A stretch of DNA of 64,000 bases from Salinicola avicenniae (GCF_023736115.1 NZ_JAKQZC010000003.1:186001-250000), one strand, 5' to 3'. Counted from the first letter of the stretch, positions 15,789-26,850 are shown. Numbers and translations are program-made. The notes: a model not told the origin generated them from the letters alone.

Positions 15789-18371
15789 CTATCTGGCGTC
15801 CATCTCCTTGAGACGATAGAGCAGATCCAGCGCGGCGCGCGGGCTGAGCGAGTCGACGTCCAGCGTTTGAAGTGTCTCGAGCGCAGGATGCGGCGTGGCG
15901 GCGAAGAGATCCGTTTGCTGGGGTGTCGGCGTGGTGCCGGCCTTCGGTAACGGCATCTCGGGCGGCTGTTCGAGGCTGGCAAGCTTCTCGCGCGCCCGCG
16001 CCACCACGTCCTGCGGAACGCCGGCGAGCTGGGCGACCTGCAGGCCGTAGCTCTGGCTGGCGGGGCCCTCCTCGACCCGGTGCATGAACACGATCCCGTC
16101 CTTGTGCTCGGCCGCCGTCAGATGCACGTTGGCCACCGTTTCCTGCTGTTCCGCCAGTGCGGTCATTTCGAAGTAGTGCGTCGCGAACAGGGTAAAGGCA
16201 CGCTGCGCCGCCAGGTGCTCGGCGCTCGCCCAGGCCAGCGACAGGCCGTCGAAGGTACTGGTGCCGCGACCGATCTCGTCCATCAGCACCAGGCTTTCGG
16301 CGGTGGCGTTGTGCAGGATGCTGGCGGTTTCGGTCATCTCGACCATGAAGGTCGAGCGGCCGCCGGCGAGATCGTCGCTGGAGCCGATACGCGTGAAGAT
16401 GCGGTCGATCGGGCCGATCTCGGCGCGCTCGGCGGGTACGAAGCAGCCGGTGTGGGCGAGCAGGGCAATCAGCGCCGTCTGACGCATGTAGGTCGATTTA
16501 CCGCCCATGTTAGGGCCGGTGATGACCAGCATGCGCCGGCCGTCGTGGAGGCGCAGGTCGTTGGGCACGAACGGGTGCTGGCTGACGTGCTCGACCACCG
16601 GGTGGCGACCGCCGACGATCTCGAGGCCGGGTGCCGGCGCCAGCTGCGGCCGTACGAGCTCGAGCGCGCGTGCCCGCTCGGCAAAGGTGCCGAGCACGTC
16701 CAGCGAGGCCAGGGCGCGGCCGGTGGTCTGCAGGGCTTCGAGGTCAGCGTTGAGCGTGTCGATCAGGCTCTCGTAGAGCAGCTTTTCCCGGGCCAGTGCG
16801 CGGGACTTGGCCGACAGCGCCTTGTCCTCGAACTCCTTGAGCTCGGGGATGATAAAGCGCTCGGCGTTCTTCAGCGTCTGGCGGCGGATATAGTCCGCCG
16901 GCGCCTCGCGCGCCTGGGCGCGGGGAATCTCGATGTAGTAGCCGTGTACGCGGTTGTAGCCGACCTTGAGCCCGCTCAGGCCGGTGCGTTCTCGCTCGCG
17001 TGTCTCCAGCTGCACGAGATAGTCGCCGGCGTGTTCGGCGAGGCCACGATATTCGTCGAGCTCCGCGTCGAAGCCCTCGCGAATCACACCGCCGTCGCGG
17101 ATGACCACCGGCGGGTTGTCGATCACGGCCCGCGTCAGGGTCTCGGCCAGTTCGGGATAGGGGCGGATATGGCGGGCCAGCTCGTCGAGCGCGCTCTCGC
17201 CCTCGATCCGCTCGAGATCGGCCTGCAGCTGGGGCAGCGCGACGAGGGCGTCGCGCAGACGGGCCAGGTCGCGGGGGCGGGCGCTGCGCAAGGCGACGCG
17301 GGCCAGGATGCGTTCGACGTCGCCGACTGCCTTGAGCGACTCGCGAATCCCCATGGCGTCGTCGTGGTCGAGCAGCAGTTCCACGGCGGCCTGGCGGGCA
17401 ATGACCTGCGCCTGGTCGCGCAGTGGGCGGTTGAGCCAGCGCTTGAGCAGGCGCGAGCCCATCGGTGTCACGCTGGTATCGAGAACGCTGGCCAAGGTGT
17501 TGTCGCCACCGCCGCCGAGATTGACGTCGATCTCCAGGTTGCGCCGGCTGGCGGCGTCGATCACGACCGATTCGTCGCGGCTCTCGACGCCGAGGGCGGT
17601 GACGTGGGGCAGGCGCGAGCGCTGGGTGTCGCGGGCGTAGTCTATCAGCACGCCGGCGGCGACCAGCGCCGTTTCCAGGTGGGTGCAGCCGAAACCGCGC
17701 AGGTCGACCACGCCGAACTGGTCGCACAGCAGGCGGTTGGCCGTCTCCAGGTCGAAATGCCAGTCACTCTGACGTCGCAGGCCGGTGCGCTCGGCCAAGC
17801 TCGGCGGCAGCTCGAGGCTCTCGGCGGCGAGCAGCTCCGCCGGCTGCAGGCGATGAACTTCGGCCAGCATGTCGGCCTCGCCGTCGATCTCGAGCACATT
17901 GAAGCGCCCGCTCGACAGCTCCAGCCAGGCCAGTCCCCAGCGCTCGCCGACACTGTGCAGTGCGACCAGCAGATTGTCGCGGCTGGCATCGAGCAGGGCC
18001 TCGTCGTGCAGGGTGCCCGGCGTGACGATGCGCACCACGCGACGCTCCACCGGGCCCTTGGACGTGGCCGGGTCACCGATCTGTTCGCAGATCGCCACCG
18101 ATTCACCGGATTTCACCAGCCGCGCCAGGTAGGACTCGGCGCTGTGATAGGGCACGCCGGCCATGGGGATGGGCTTGCCCGCGGACTGGCCCCGCGCAGT
18201 GAGCGTGATATCGAGCAGCTGTGCGGCGCGTTTGGCGTCGTCGTAGAACAGTTCGTAGAAATCGCCCATCCGATAGAAGAGCAGCACGTCCGGATGGTCG
18301 CGCTTGATCTTCAGGTATTGGGTCATCATGGGCGTGTGCTGCTGGGTCTTGCTGGTGGCCGCGTCCGGCAT
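15789..18371 (-). CDS. mutS: DNA mismatch repair ATPase MutS
   Basis: Recognises mismatches and small loops in new DNA and, with MutL, starts strand-directed repair. It has 860 residues from the ATG at 18371 ([20 protein letters not shown]), close to E. coli's 853; the frame is open 50 codons farther but that part is arginine-rich and non-homologous. The mismatch-binding [11 protein letters not shown] motif with the stacking phenylalanine is near residue 35; Walker [10 protein letters not shown] is at about 619-627; Walker B and signature are in [24 protein letters not shown] follows. The gene is divergent from the RHH gene at 18605. Its short C-terminal tail ends [13 protein letters not shown], the MutS tetramerisation-type helix. 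Confidence 0.98.
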   Translation of the reverse strand: MPDAATSKTQQHTPMMTQYLKIKRDHPDVLLFYRMGDFYELFYDDAKRAAQLLDITLTARGQSAGKPIPMAGVPYHSAESYLARLVKSGESVAICEQIGDPATSKGPVERRVVRIVTPGTLHDEALLDASRDNLLVALHSVGERWGLAWLELSSGRFNVLEIDGEADMLAEVHRLQPAELLAAESLELPPSLAERTGLRRQSDWHFDLETANRLLCDQFGVVDLRGFGCTHLETALVAAGVLIDYARDTQRSRLPHVTALGVESRDESVVIDAASRRNLEIDVNLGGGGDNTLASVLDTSVTPMGSRLLKRWLNRPLRDQAQVIARQAAVELLLDHDDAMGIRESLKAVGDVERILARVALRSARPRDLARLRDALVALPQLQADLERIEGESALDELARHIRPYPELAETLTRAVIDNPPVVIRDGGVIREGFDAELDEYRGLAEHAGDYLVQLETRERERTGLSGLKVGYNRVHGYYIEIPRAQAREAPADYIRRQTLKNAERFIIPELKEFEDKALSAKSRALAREKLLYESLIDTLNADLEALQTTGRALASLDVLGTFAERARALELVRPQLAPAPGLEIVGGRHPVVEHVSQHPFVPNDLRLHDGRRMLVITGPNMGGKSTYMRQTALIALLAHTGCFVPAERAEIGPIDRIFTRIGSSDDLAGGRSTFMVEMTETASILHNATAESLVLMDEIGRGTSTFDGLSLAWASAEHLAAQRAFTLFATHYFEMTALAEQQETVANVHLTAAEHKDGIVFMHRVEEGPASQSYGLQVAQLAGVPQDVVARAREKLASLEQPPEMPLPKAGTTPTPQQTDLFAATPHPALETLQTLDVDSLSPRAALDLLYRLKEMDAR

Positions 18372-18604
18372 GGCGTCTCGATCCACTCTGTCGCGTTCTG
18401 GACGTCGACATGCCAGGGCGGCACGTCTTGGGAAAGCCGCAAGGTTATCATGTCGCCGACCCGGTCTACATGGACGGCCCCAGGTTGGCGCGCGTGCCCC
18501 CCCGACGCTGGAGGGCGTCATGCGCTAAGGTCTAATGATTTCACCCTCGGCATCGGCCAATAAGCCGTTACAGTGTCAGGAAGCGGCTATCCGAGGACAC
18601 GCGC

Positions 18605-18787
18605 ATGGCCAGGCTGGTGCTCAACCACCTCAGTGATTCGACCTACCGGCAGCTCGCCATCGAAGCCAATCGGCGCAACGTCAATATCAGTGAGCTGGCG
18701 GTCGTCCTGCTGGAGATTGCGGTATCGGAGATGGCAGGGCGGGCGCCGCCGCTCATGCCCCCCGATGATCCGCAGGAAGGCGATTGA
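18605..18787 (+). CDS. orphan ribbon-helix-helix (FitA/Arc-like) protein, 60 aa
   Basis: A short protein with a predicted beta strand then two helices: MARLVLNHLSDSTYRQLAIE then ANRRNVNISELAVVLLEIAV. This is the layout of FitA-type ribbon-helix-helix proteins, in which the strand reads operator DNA as a dimer and a C-terminal tail (rich in proline and acid here) holds a toxin. GAGGACACGCGC precedes the ATG. No PIN-domain toxin or other partner is present on either side: upstream is mutS on the other strand, downstream 379 bp without a gene, then pncC. It may be a solitary regulator or the remains of a toxin-antitoxin pair. Family call is from pattern only. Confidence 0.7.
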   Translation: MARLVLNHLSDSTYRQLAIEANRRNVNISELAVVLLEIAVSEMAGRAPPLMPPDDPQEGD

Positions 18788-19166
18788 CCACGGCTCGTGG
18801 GCTGCTGCATCGACCTGGGCGACAGCGGCCTGTAGCGTGCCTGATGTTTCGCAGCCTGATGGAGTTCGACGGAAGGGGGGGCTGTGCCGGCCGCTCGCCA
18901 GCTCTTCTTATTTATCTTCATCGCCTTTTCTTCTCTACCTTCCGCTGCCGCTGACGCGGCCTTGTCGATTCGATACCTGCGTCAGGCGCGTGCGAGCGCC
19001 GTCGACGCCGCCACCGATACGCGTGCAGCGGCGGGGCACATGCCGATGAATGTCGGCGGTGGTTGCGTGCGTTTCGATAGCGCGCATACTGGGGCGGCAC
19101 ACCTCGTACTGACGCCCAACGAAAGATCGTTGGGCGAGGGGGAACACCGCGAGAGAGAGCCTGCTC
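18788..19166. other. 379-bp gene-free region before pncC
   Basis: No convincing gene. A GTG-started frame at 18884 begins like a signal peptide (FLFIFIAFSSLPSAAADA) but then runs out of frame into pncC and is rejected. A perfect 10-bp hairpin, CGCCCAACGA-AAGA-TCGTTGGGCG at 19113-19136, lies 30 bp before the pncC start, without a T-run, so it is more likely a leader structure than a terminator. Confidence 0.6.
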
Positions 19167-19733
19167 ATGACACCGGACAGCGTGCTGCCTGCGGGCACCG
19201 ATGTGGACATCGAGACCCTGTCGTATCGTCTGGCCGAGGCGTGTCGACGGATGTCAGCGAGCGTGACCACCGCCGAGTCCTGCACGGGCGGTGGGGTCGC
19301 CAGCGCGATCACGGCGGTCGCCGGCAGCTCGGCCTATTTCGAAACCGGCTACGTGACCTACGCCAATGCCGCCAAGCAGCGACTGCTGGGGGTGTCCGCC
19401 GCGACGTTGGAGACGCATGGCGCGGTCAGCGAAGCGACCGTGCGCGAAATGGTCGCCGGCGCCTGCCGCGACAGCGGTGCCTCGCTGGGCGTGGCGATCA
19501 GCGGTGTGGCCGGGCCCGGTGGTGGTAGCGACGAGAAGCCGGTAGGGACGGTCTGGTTCGCCTGGGGAGAGGCTAACGAGCAGCGCGTTGCCTGCTATCG
19601 GCTACCGGGAGATCGTCAGCGCGTGCGGGAACTGGCGGTAGCCGTGGCGCTGTTGGGACTGATCGAGGCGCTGAATGCCGATCAGGACTCGCCCGACGCC
19701 TCGGCATCGAGGAAAATCGCCGACAGGGGATAG
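19167..19733 (+). CDS. pncC: nicotinamide-nucleotide amidase (CinA C-terminal domain family)
   Basis: Hydrolyses NMN to nicotinate mononucleotide, recycling pyridine nucleotides released by DNA ligase (LigA, also in this window). It has 188 residues and is the stand-alone CinA C-terminal domain without the MoaB-like N-terminal half. Family motifs: VTTAESCTGGGVASAIT with the catalytic serine and cysteine, FETGYVTYANAAKQRLLGV, and VAISGVAGPGGGSDEKPVGTVW. The start has GAGAGAGAG upstream. It lies before recA, as in Pseudomonas and E. coli, but recA has its own SOS-controlled promoter in the 99-bp gap. Confidence 0.95.
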   Translation: MTPDSVLPAGTDVDIETLSYRLAEACRRMSASVTTAESCTGGGVASAITAVAGSSAYFETGYVTYANAAKQRLLGVSAATLETHGAVSEATVREMVAGACRDSGASLGVAISGVAGPGGGSDEKPVGTVWFAWGEANEQRVACYRLPGDRQRVRELAVAVALLGLIEALNADQDSPDASASRKIADRG

Positions 19734-19760
19734 GCGAGCGCGCGATTTTTCGCCATACTA

Positions 19761-19776
19761 CTGTCTAGTCATACAG
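19761..19776. promoter_or_regulatory. LexA (SOS) box upstream of recA
   Basis: CTGTCTAGTCATACAG fits the gammaproteobacterial LexA consensus CTGT-N8-ACAG exactly and is extended by TA on both sides. It lies 56 bp before the recA start, so recA should be induced by DNA damage. Confidence 0.92.
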
Positions 19777-19832
19777 TATGTGAGCCGAGCGCCGACGCCC
19801 CGTCTCACCCTGCGTACTCATAGGAGACCTTC

Positions 19833-20897
<1,065 letters not shown>

Positions 20898-20923
20898 GCC
20901 TAAGTGAGCCCGGACCCTCGGCC

Positions 20924-21376
20924 ATGAGCGAGACTGGCGAGCTTTCCCCCCGCGAGATCGCGATTCAGTTTCTGGCCCGGCGCGAATATGCCCGGGCCGA
21001 GCTGGCGCAGCGACTGGCAGCCAAGGCGGTGGCCGAAGAGGCTATCGCGCCGGCACTGGATGCCTTGGCGGCGGACGGACTGCAGTCTGACGAGCGCTTC
21101 GCCGAAGTGTTCGTGCGTTCGCGCATCGCCCGTGGTCAGGGGCCGGTCAAGATTCGTGCCGATATCCGCCAGCGCGGTATCGATGATGCGCTGACCGCGC
21201 TGGCACTGGAGAGCGAAGCGCCAGACTGGGACGAACTTGCCTGTCAGGCGCTTGCCAAGCGCTTCGATGGCCCCGGAGCGAGCCCACGAGAGCGCGCGCG
21301 TCGCGAGCGCTTCCTTGCCGGGCGTGGCTTCGAGTTTGACCAGGTCAGGCATGCCATGACCCACGCCTGGGACTGA
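20924..21376 (+). CDS. recX: RecA regulator RecX
   Basis: Binds RecA filaments and limits their growth. It has 150 residues built of three-helix repeats: AIQFLARREYARAELAQRL, ALAADGLQSDERFAEVFVRS and ARGQGPVKIRADIRQRGI are typical RecX segments. The last part (ARRERFLAGRGFEFDQVRHAM) is the third repeat with the common FLxxRGF motif. It is co-transcribed with recA, 26 bp apart, and so is likely SOS-induced. It is followed by a 516-bp region without genes. Confidence 0.95.
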   Translation: MSETGELSPREIAIQFLARREYARAELAQRLAAKAVAEEAIAPALDALAADGLQSDERFAEVFVRSRIARGQGPVKIRADIRQRGIDDALTALALESEAPDWDELACQALAKRFDGPGASPRERARRERFLAGRGFEFDQVRHAMTHAWD

Positions 21377-21447
21377 ATCGTAGCGATACCCGGTGGCCCT
21401 CCCGCTCGCGGATCTCTCTTTTGAGGCTTCCTCTTGGGGCTCCCTCC

Positions 21448-21505
21448 TGCCGTTAGCAGCCTTTCTTGCCGTTAGAAGATTTCTCTTGCCACCAGAGAAC
21501 CGTCT
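21448..21505. repeat. three degenerate 19-20-bp tandem units
   Basis: TGCCGTTAGCAGCCTTTCT, TGCCGTTAGAAGATTTCTCT and TGCCACCAGAGAACCGTCT stand head to tail, 72 bp after the recX stop. The first nine bases are identical in the first two units. Confidence 0.6.
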
Positions 21506-21748
21506 TGTGGTGACAAGTCCTTCCTCGATGCCATCTCCGTGTTCGCGCGACAAGCGCGGCCACGACAGGGTGTGCGGGTGACCGGGATGGCTGTCGTTGT
21601 TCGGCCGGCGTATTGCCGATCCGATCTGGCCGGTTGCTTTCCCGACTGACCGATGGTTTTCCTGCCTCAACCCTACGCCGCTCGGCTTTCGTGCCGGCGA
21701 CTGATGCCTCGATCTGGCCGCTGAATCCGGGCGACAGGGGTGTCGCAC

Positions 21749-21779
21749 TCGACAGACTCACACTCGACCACGTTATACT
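21749..21779 (+). promoter_or_regulatory. possible alaS promoter
   Basis: TCGACA (5 of 6 with TTGACA) and TATACT (5 of 6 with TATAAT) with a 19-bp spacer, 114 bp before the alaS start. The long spacer lowers confidence. Confidence 0.4.
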
Positions 21780-21892
21780 AACGCGCTTTGCGATGGCTCG
21801 ATGCCGCACTCGGCAGCGACATCGTGCCCGATTCTGCGTCGCCACGTGGTCCGTTCACCGCCGTGGGCACGCCTATCGCCACGGATTTTTTC

Positions 21893-24496
21893 ATGAAAAG
21901 TGCAGATATCAGACAGGCTTTCCTGAGCTACTTCGAGGAGCGCGGACACACTATCGTGCCTTCCGCCTCTCTGGTACCGGAGAACGACCCGACCCTTCTC
22001 TTCACCAATGCCGGCATGGTCCCGTTCAAGGATGTCTTCCTAGGTCGCGACCCGCGCCCCTATGTGCGTGCCACCTCGGCCCAGCGCTGCGTGCGCGCCG
22101 GTGGCAAGCACAACGACCTCGACAATGTCGGCTATACCGCGCGCCATCACACCTTCTTCGAGATGATGGGCAACTTCAGCTTCGGTGACTACTTCAAGGC
22201 CGATGCCATCCGCTTCGCTTGGACTTTTATCACCGAAGTGCTGGCGCTGCCTAAGGAGCGCCTCTGGGTCACGGTACATATCAGCGACGATGAGGCGGCG
22301 AAGATCTGGACCGAGGAGATCGGCGTCGATCCGGCACGTCTCTCGCGCCTCGACGAAGACAACTTCTGGCAGATGGGCGATACCGGCCCGTGCGGTCCCT
22401 GCTCCGAAATTTTCTACGATCATGGCCCGGAAGTCTGGGGCGGCCCCCCGGGGACGCCGGAAGAGGACGGCGATCGCTACATCGAGGTGTGGAATCTGGT
22501 CTTCATGCAGTTCGACCGCGACGCTGCCGGCAATATGACGCCGTTGCCGAAGCCGTCGATCGATACCGGCATGGGGCTCGAGCGCATGGCCGCGGTCATG
22601 CAGGGCGTTCATTCCAACTACGAGATCGACCTGTTCCAGAACCTGCTGCTGGCCGCCGCCGAGCTCACCGGACACGACGATACGCGCGCGCCGTCGCTGC
22701 GCGTCATCGCCGACCATATTCGTTCCTGTGCCTTCCTGATCGTCGATGGCGTGCTGCCCTCCAACGAGGGGCGTGGTTACGTGCTGCGCCGCATCATCCG
22801 CCGTGCCGTGCGTCATGGCCACAAGCTGGGTGCCACCGAGCCGTTCTTCCACAAGCTGGTGGCTGCGCTGGATGCCGAGATGGGCGAGGCCTACCCGGAG
22901 CTGCGTCAGGCTCGTGAGCAGATCGAACGCGTGTTGTTGAAAGAAGAAGAACAGTTTGCGCGGACGCTGGATCACGGCATGGGGCTGCTGGAAGCGGCCC
23001 TAAGCGGACTTGAAGGCGACGTGCTCGCCGGCGAGACCGTGTTCAAGCTCTACGACACTTACGGCTTCCCCTACGACCTGACGGCCGATGTCTGCCGCGA
23101 GCGCGGCGTGACGCTCGACGAGGCTGGCTTCGAGCGCGAGCTGGAAGCGCAGCGCCAGCGCGCTCGCGCCGCCAGCCAATTCGGCGGCGACTATGGCGCC
23201 GCGCTCGAGCTCGAGGGGACGACCGAGTTCACCGGCTACGAGCGTCTCGAGGATCGTGCCACCGTCACCGCAATCGTCGATGCCGAGGGTAACGCGCTCG
23301 ACTCGCTGGCGCCGGAGCAGAAGGGCGTTGTCGTGCTCGATCGCACGCCGTTCTACGGCGAATCGGGTGGCCAGGTCGGTGATACCGGCTATCTGCTGCT
23401 CGACGGTGGTCGTTTCCAGGTCACCGACACCCGCAAGCAGGCCGGCCATCATCTGCACGAAGGCCTCGTGCTCGAGGGCGAGGTGCGCGTCGGCCAGGCG
23501 GTGACGCCGCAGGTCGATCCGGCGCTTCGTCAGGCCACCATGCGCAATCACTCCGCAACTCACCTGCTTCACGAGGCGCTGCGTCAGACGCTGGGTGAAC
23601 ACGTGCAGCAGAAAGGGTCGCTGGTGAGTGCCGAGCGCCTGCGTTTCGACTTCAGCCACTTCGAGGCGGTCACCGGCGAGCAGCTGGCGCAGATCGAGCG
23701 CATCGTCAATGCTCAGATCATGGCCAACGCGCCGACGCAGGTCGAGGAGATGACGCTCGACGAAGCCAAGGCGCGCGGCGCGCGGGCGCTGTTCGAAGCC
23801 AAGTACGCCGACAGCGTGCGCGTGCTGACGATCGGTGCCGATGCGTTCTCGGTCGAGCTCTGCGGCGGGACCCATGTGGCGCGCAGCGGTGATATCGGGC
23901 CCTTCCATATCGTCGCCGAGACCGGCACGGCGTCGGGCGTGCGTCGCATCGAGGCCGTGACCGGTGAAGGCGCGCTTGCCTGGTTTGCGGCTCAGGAGCG
24001 TGAACTCACGGCAGTGGGCGAACGGTTGAAGGCCAAGCCCGAGCAAGTCGTCGAGCGTCTCGACGCGGTTCTCGAGCGTCAGCGCGGCCTGGAGAAAGAG
24101 CTCGAGCGACTCAAGGCCAAGCTGGCCAGCGCCGCCGGCAACGATCTGCTCGCCGAGGCGCAGGACGTGGCCGGCATCCGGGTCCTGGCGACCCGGCTGG
24201 AGGGCGTCAGCGGCAAGGACCTGCGTGGCCTGCACGACCAGCTCAAGCAGAAGATGGGGTCCGGCGTGCTGGTGCTGGCGGCGGCGCAGGAAGGCAAGGT
24301 CAGCCTGATCGCGGGTGTCACCGACGACCTGACCGGCAAGCTCAAGGCGGGCGAACTGGTCAATCACGTCGCGGCGCAGGTCGGCGGCAAGGGCGGTGGC
24401 CGCCCCGACATGGCGCAGGCGGGTGGCAGCGAGCCGGCGCAACTGCCCGGCGCGCTTGCCAGCGTGGCCGACTGGGTGGCGGAACGTCTCGGCTAA
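21893..24496 (+). CDS. alaS: alanyl-tRNA synthetase
   Basis: Charges tRNA-Ala and edits misacylated Ser/Gly-tRNA-Ala; E. coli AlaS also represses its own promoter. It has 867 residues from the ATG at 21893 ([19 protein letters not shown]). The class II aminoacylation domain has [28 protein letters not shown] and DTGMGLERM; the editing domain has [11 protein letters not shown] and [13 protein letters not shown] with the zinc-binding histidines and cysteine; the C-Ala domain ends with the glycine-rich [15 protein letters not shown]. lysC follows after 62 bp. The order recA-recX-alaS-lysC-csrA is conserved in Pseudomonas-like genomes. Confidence 0.98.
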   Translation: MKSADIRQAFLSYFEERGHTIVPSASLVPENDPTLLFTNAGMVPFKDVFLGRDPRPYVRATSAQRCVRAGGKHNDLDNVGYTARHHTFFEMMGNFSFGDYFKADAIRFAWTFITEVLALPKERLWVTVHISDDEAAKIWTEEIGVDPARLSRLDEDNFWQMGDTGPCGPCSEIFYDHGPEVWGGPPGTPEEDGDRYIEVWNLVFMQFDRDAAGNMTPLPKPSIDTGMGLERMAAVMQGVHSNYEIDLFQNLLLAAAELTGHDDTRAPSLRVIADHIRSCAFLIVDGVLPSNEGRGYVLRRIIRRAVRHGHKLGATEPFFHKLVAALDAEMGEAYPELRQAREQIERVLLKEEEQFARTLDHGMGLLEAALSGLEGDVLAGETVFKLYDTYGFPYDLTADVCRERGVTLDEAGFERELEAQRQRARAASQFGGDYGAALELEGTTEFTGYERLEDRATVTAIVDAEGNALDSLAPEQKGVVVLDRTPFYGESGGQVGDTGYLLLDGGRFQVTDTRKQAGHHLHEGLVLEGEVRVGQAVTPQVDPALRQATMRNHSATHLLHEALRQTLGEHVQQKGSLVSAERLRFDFSHFEAVTGEQLAQIERIVNAQIMANAPTQVEEMTLDEAKARGARALFEAKYADSVRVLTIGADAFSVELCGGTHVARSGDIGPFHIVAETGTASGVRRIEAVTGEGALAWFAAQERELTAVGERLKAKPEQVVERLDAVLERQRGLEKELERLKAKLASAAGNDLLAEAQDVAGIRVLATRLEGVSGKDLRGLHDQLKQKMGSGVLVLAAAQEGKVSLIAGVTDDLTGKLKAGELVNHVAAQVGGKGGGRPDMAQAGGSEPAQLPGALASVADWVAERLG

Positions 24497-24558
24497 ATGC
24501 ATTCCGGTCGATGTGCAGGCACGTCGGCCGACAACGCTAGGGAGCGATAGACAGACTC

Positions 24559-25803
24559 ATGGCGCTATACGTACAAAAATTCGGCGGCACTTCCGTCGGT
24601 TCGGTGGAGCGGATCAAGGCGGTCGCCGAGAAGGTCAAGCGCGATCGCGACGCGGGTCACCAGGTCGTGGTTGTGGTCTCGGCGATGAGCGGCGAAACCA
24701 ATCGGCTGATCGATCTGGCGTCGCAGATCAACGAGGACCCGACGCCACGCGAGATGGACATGCTGGTCTCCACCGGTGAGCAGGTGACCATCTCGCTGCT
24801 GGCGATGGCTCTGCATCAGCTCGGCGTGCCGGCGACCTCCTATACCGGTGCGCAGGTGGGTATCCGCACCGATAGCGCCCATACCAAGGCGCGCATCCAG
24901 CGCATCGAGACCGATGATCTCAAGGGCGATCTCGATGACGGGCAGGTTGTCGTCGTCGCCGGCTTTCAGGGCGTCGATGAAGAGGGCAATATCACCACGC
25001 TGGGGCGCGGCGGTTCGGATACCACCGGGGTCGCGCTTGCGGCGGCGTTGAACGCCGACGAGTGCCAGATCTACACCGACGTCGATGGCGTCTACACCAC
25101 CGATCCGCGCGTCTGTTCGAAGGCGCAGCGCCTCGAGCGCATCACCGTCGAGGAGATGCTGGAGCTGGCGAGTCTGGGTTCCAAGGTGTTGCAGATCCGC
25201 GCGGTGGAATTCGCCGGCAAATACAATGTACCGCTACGCGTGCTGTCGAGCTTCGAAGAGGGCCCGGGCACGCTGATCGTGGCTGACGAGGAAATCGAAT
25301 CGATGGAAGAACCCCTGATCTCCGGCATCGCCTTTACCACGAACGAAGCCAAGCTGACGCTGCTCAACACGCCCGACGTGCCCGGCGTGGCTTCGCGTAT
25401 TCTCGGGCCGATCGCCGATGCCAACATCGAAGTCGACATGATCGTCCAGAACGTGGCGCCGACCGGCGACTACACCGACTTCACCTTCACCGTCGCCAAG
25501 GGCGACTACAAGCAGACCATGCGCATCCTGCAGAACGATGTCATCCCGGCGCTGGGTGGCGGCGAGCTGCGTGGCGACGACAATATCGCCAAAGTGTCGC
25601 TGGTCGGTGTCGGCATGCGCTCCCACGCGGGGGTTGCCTCCAAGATGTTCCGCGTCCTGGCCGAAGAAAACATCAACATTCGCATGGTCTCCACTTCCGA
25701 GATCAAGATCTCTGTCGTGATCGACGACAAGGCCATGGAACTCGCCGTGCGCGCATTGCATACGGCCTTCGGTCTCGATAAAGACAGCATTCATAGCGAA
25801 TAA
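24559..25803 (+). CDS. lysC: aspartate kinase (lysine/threonine-sensitive type)
   Basis: Phosphorylates aspartate, the first step to lysine, threonine, methionine and diaminopimelate. It has 414 residues, the short alpha-type, not the bifunctional kinase-dehydrogenase. The kinase domain starts YVQKFGGTSVGSVERI and has the TLGRGGSDTTGVALAAAL loop and the TDVDGVYTTDPR aspartate-binding region. Two ACT domains follow from about residue 265 (LTLLNTPDVPGVASRI and SLVGVGMRSHAGVASKMF), the sites of feedback control. There is no room for a lysine riboswitch in the 62-bp leader. An internal in-frame start (25303) may give a separate ACT-only subunit. Confidence 0.97.
   Translation: MALYVQKFGGTSVGSVERIKAVAEKVKRDRDAGHQVVVVVSAMSGETNRLIDLASQINEDPTPREMDMLVSTGEQVTISLLAMALHQLGVPATSYTGAQVGIRTDSAHTKARIQRIETDDLKGDLDDGQVVVVAGFQGVDEEGNITTLGRGGSDTTGVALAAALNADECQIYTDVDGVYTTDPRVCSKAQRLERITVEEMLELASLGSKVLQIRAVEFAGKYNVPLRVLSSFEEGPGTLIVADEEIESMEEPLISGIAFTTNEAKLTLLNTPDVPGVASRILGPIADANIEVDMIVQNVAPTGDYTDFTFTVAKGDYKQTMRILQNDVIPALGGGELRGDDNIAKVSLVGVGMRSHAGVASKMFRVLAEENINIRMVSTSEIKISVVIDDKAMELAVRALHTAFGLDKDSIHSE
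25303..25803 (+). other. possible internal start for a LysC beta subunit
   Basis: ATG at codon 249 of lysC (MEEPLISGIAF) is preceded at nine bases by GAGGAA (25288-25293). Translation from here would give a 166-residue protein of just the two ACT domains, like the beta subunits of alpha2-beta2 aspartokinases of Bacillus, Corynebacterium and Pseudomonas. The ribosome site is seen; use of it is inferred. Confidence 0.45.
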
Positions 25804-26035
25804 TCCGAATAACACCTTCAAGATTGTCTCAGGCGTTCTACGCTTAGGGGGGAGTTGGAACGAAGTGAATGGAATCGAGCGCTTTTTTCAACGCAACCAC
25901 GGGTGTCATGGAACGGCGTCATTGGCCTGCCGGCTTGTATGACGCATAATCGCTTCTCGGGTGCATACCTGCACTGCAGACGGCCCGAAAGCGTGACCCG
26001 AGAATGGAAGAAGGTCCTGAGAAGGAGATCAGACA

Positions 26036-26233
26036 ATGCTCATCCTGACCCGTCGAGTGGGAGAAACTCTCATGATCGGCGACGAGATTACCGTCACCGT
26101 TCTGGGGGTGAAAGGGAATCAGGTGCGCATCGGCGTTAATGCGCCCAAGGATGTGGCCGTCCACCGTGAAGAAATCTATCAGCGCATTCAGCGCGAGAAG
26201 ACGGAAGACGAAGACGACGGTCCTGGCGTATAA
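26036..26233 (+). CDS. csrA: carbon storage regulator CsrA/RsmA
   Basis: Small dimeric RNA-binding protein that binds GGA motifs in mRNA leaders and changes translation or stability, controlling carbon flow, motility and biofilm. It has 65 residues: [20 protein letters not shown], then [28 protein letters not shown], which are the five strands and the helix of the family. The RNA-contacting Leu4, Arg6 and Arg44 positions are kept. The acidic tail ([10 protein letters not shown]) is variable in the family. AGAAGGAGAT precedes the ATG. It lies between lysC and tRNA-Ser, the conserved place in pseudomonads and relatives. Confidence 0.98.
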   Translation: MLILTRRVGETLMIGDEITVTVLGVKGNQVRIGVNAPKDVAVHREEIYQRIQREKTEDEDDGPGV

Positions 26234-26375
26234 GTGTTCGAGGTGCGTGCTGGAACCGTCTGAGCTGGTGAAGTCGTCCCCTTTATCGGCTCGGGCTTGT
26301 CCCTCGACCCTACCTTCATTAGCTCGATCACGTTCCGATATCACCACCCTCCGGTAAGCTGTTCATCCCCTGAGG

Positions 26376-26437
26376 TTTTTTTCGAAAAAATTGAGTTTTC
26401 TTCTGGACATGACGCAATCGAATCGGTAACCTATGCG
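26376..26437 (+). promoter_or_regulatory. candidate tRNA promoter with upstream A/T tract
   Basis: A palindromic tract TTTTTTCGAAAAAA at 26377-26390 resembles an UP element. ATGACG (26409-26414) and TATGCG (26432-26437) with 17-bp spacing could be -35 and -10; the GC-rich bases after TATGCG fit a stringently controlled stable-RNA promoter. The tRNA starts 14 bp on. Confidence 0.4.
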
Positions 26438-26450
26438 CCGTGCTGATCGG

Positions 26451-26545
<95 letters not shown>

Positions 26546-26608
26546 TCCAATTCGTTGGAATTCGATCAAGCCAACGCCACGTGATCGTGGCCTGTTGAAT
26601 GTGAATTA

Positions 26609-26685
26609 GCGCCCGTAGCTCAGCTGGATAGAGTACCTGACTACGAATCAGGTGGTCGGAGGTTCGAATCCTCCCGGGCGCGCCA
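26609..26685 (+). tRNA. tRNA-Arg (ACG), copy 1
   Basis: Acceptor GCGCCCG pairs with CGGGCGC; CCA is encoded. The anticodon loop is CTACGAA within CCTGA/TCAGG; anticodon ACG at 26643-26645, expected to be edited to ICG and read CGU/CGC/CGA. Identical to copy 2. Confidence 0.98.
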
Positions 26686-26729
26686 CATCCGACAGGATTG
26701 CTGCGAAAGCGGCGATCAACCCAGTTTCA

Positions 26730-26806
26730 GCGCCCGTAGCTCAGCTGGATAGAGTACCTGACTACGAATCAGGTGGTCGGAGGTTCGAATCCTCCCGGGC
26801 GCGCCA
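26730..26806 (+). tRNA. tRNA-Arg (ACG), copy 2
   Basis: The same 77 bases as copy 1, 44 bp downstream; anticodon at 26764-26766. A terminator follows 8 bp after CCA. Confidence 0.98.
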
Positions 26807-26814
26807 TACAGACG

Positions 26815-26850
26815 ACACCCGCACGCTTTGCGTGCGGGTGTTTTCGTTTG
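26815..26850 (+). terminator. intrinsic terminator after the tRNA cluster
   Basis: Perfect 11-bp stem ACACCCGCACG / CGTGCGGGTGT, loop CTTTG, followed by TTTTCGTTTG. It ends the tRNA transcript. Confidence 0.9.

Larger units (their letters stand above)
21377..21892. other. 516-bp gene-free region before alaS
   Basis: No gene recognised. It contains degenerate tandem repeats of about 19-20 bp (21448-21505), pyrimidine-rich DNA around them, and a possible alaS promoter (TCGACA at 21749-21754, TATACT at 21774-21779, spacing 19). A frame in phase with alaS runs upstream to 21788 but lacks homology. Confidence 0.6.

Noticed and set aside
16080-18563. 827-codon plus-strand frame opposite mutS
   Set aside because: Shadow of mutS; no ribosome site, no motif, composition typical of an antisense frame.
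18884-19528. Possible secreted protein with signal-peptide-like start
   Set aside because: After the hydrophobic start the frame runs into pncC out of phase and becomes arginine/glycine-rich; no ribosome site.
24497-24558. Lysine riboswitch before lysC
   Set aside because: Only 62 bp lie between alaS and lysC, too short for the element.
25855-26139. 94-codon frame overlapping csrA
   Set aside because: Overlaps the firm csrA start in another frame, has no ribosome site and no motif.
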